Source: DATLYF01 sp035575095
GTDB lineage: Bacteria > Pseudomonadota > Gammaproteobacteria > Competibacterales > Competibacteraceae
Length of the DNA: 14,487 nucleotides
Direction of reading: 5' to 3'
Assembly: GCA_035575095.1 (NCBI GenBank)
Contig: DATLYF010000180.1
Span: forward strand, 1-14,487
This document shows, one piece after another, positions 14,032-14,487 of this stretch (positions are counted from its first letter, which is position 1; every line of letters starts with the position of its first letter). The notes beneath the pieces are model-generated. The model was not told the origin of the DNA. It ran no database searches and worked only from the letters and a program-made list of their open reading frames with translations. Both the position numbers and the translations under genes were made by a program.

Positions 14032-14487
14032 ATGAATCAACCCCTGGTCGTATTCGACAACGTGGTCAAGCGCTTCGAACAGTTCGTCGCCGTAGAGCGC
14101 ATGAATCTGGAGATCTACGAAGGCGAGTTCCTGGCCATCATGGGTTCCAGCGGCTGCGGCAAGACCACCACGCTGCGCATGCTGGCCGGCCTGGACAAGC
14201 CCAGCGAGGGCGAGATCCGTCTCAATGGCAAGCGCATCAACGACTTACACTCCTGGGAACGGGAAACCCCGCTGGTGTGGCAGAGCCTGGCGCTGTTCCC
14301 CTTCCTCAGCGTGGTCGAGAACGTCGAGTTTGGCCTGCGCATGCGCGGCATGGACAAGGCGCAACGCCGCAAGAAGGCCATGGAATGGCTGGAGCGGCTC
14401 GGCATCGCCGAGTTCGCCGAGCGCAACATCAGCCAGCTCTCCGGCGGCCAGCGCCAGCGCGTGGCGCTGGCCCGCTCACTGGTGCTG
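14032..14487 (+). CDS. ABC transporter ATP-binding protein, PotA-like (partial, 3' end outside the window)
   Basis: The first 152 codons of the importer's ATPase are present. Walker A is GSSGCGKTT (38-46), with Ser where the family more often has Pro at the second position. The Q-loop glutamine is Gln84 (LVWQSLALFPFLSV) and the signature LSGGQRQRVALARSL is at 136-150. Walker B, the switch histidine and the C-terminal OB-type domain expected of PotA/MalK relatives lie beyond the edge. GAGGAG is about seven bases before the ATG, 21 bases after the second permease. The order binding protein-permease-permease-ATPase completes a standard importer. Confidence 0.92.
   Translation, partial: MNQPLVVFDNVVKRFEQFVAVERMNLEIYEGEFLAIMGSSGCGKTTTLRMLAGLDKPSEGEIRLNGKRINDLHSWERETPLVWQSLALFPFLSVVENVEFGLRMRGMDKAQRRKKAMEWLERLGIAEFAERNISQLSGGQRQRVALARSLVL

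Overview
The window looks like chromosomal DNA of a GC-rich, Gram-negative gammaproteobacterium. It holds a rapZ-ptsO-ptsI-mgtE block of proteobacterial type, a Tat-dependent periplasmic binding protein and strong GGAGG-type ribosome sites. I cannot fix the genus; the order is reminiscent of Ectothiorhodospiraceae- or Pseudomonas-like bacteria, which is inference. No rRNA, tRNA, CRISPR array, insertion sequence or transposase is visible. No gene-free stretch exceeds about 250 bases.

Region 1 (1-3700, + strand) is housekeeping and regulatory. It holds the tail of rapZ, an HPr-like phosphocarrier (best start GTG 149, which puts the active histidine at residue 15), a PTS enzyme I without a GAF domain, and the magnesium channel mgtE. 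No sugar permease is present, so this is a regulatory phosphorelay.

Region 2 (3674-4066, - strand) is a small DUF1127 gene with its own promoter. Its 3' UTR carries two CCUCC (anti-Shine-Dalgarno) motifs and ends in a strong intrinsic terminator. This resembles the DUF1127-linked CcsR/cuckoo small RNAs known from other proteobacteria.

Region 3 (4136-6477) is a divergent pair: a PdxJ of the type I associate with Bacteroidetes, and a MocR-type (GntR plus aminotransferase fold) PLP-sensing regulator. The region between them carries three direct repeats spaced 20-21 bp apart.

Region 4 (6478-8750) has an orphan glycine-cleavage T protein (gcvT) behind an AT-rich leader, and a convergent EamA-type transporter whose 3' end overlaps it by 13 bp.

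Region 5 (8800-14487, + strand) is a creatinine/creatine utilisation operon: creatinase, creatininase, then a complete polyamine-type (PotFDBCA-like) ABC importer whose ATPase runs off the window. The enzymes convert creatinine to creatine and then to sarcosine plus urea. A 21-bp-spaced direct repeat (CCAAATGCGnnnCGG) in the promoter fits an AraC-family activator. The most interesting inference is that the ABC system imports creatinine or creatine: its binding protein lacks several of the acidic pocket residues of PotD. Demethylation of sarcosine yields one-carbon units, so gcvT and vitamin B6 genes nearby may be metabolically related, but they are not in the same operon.
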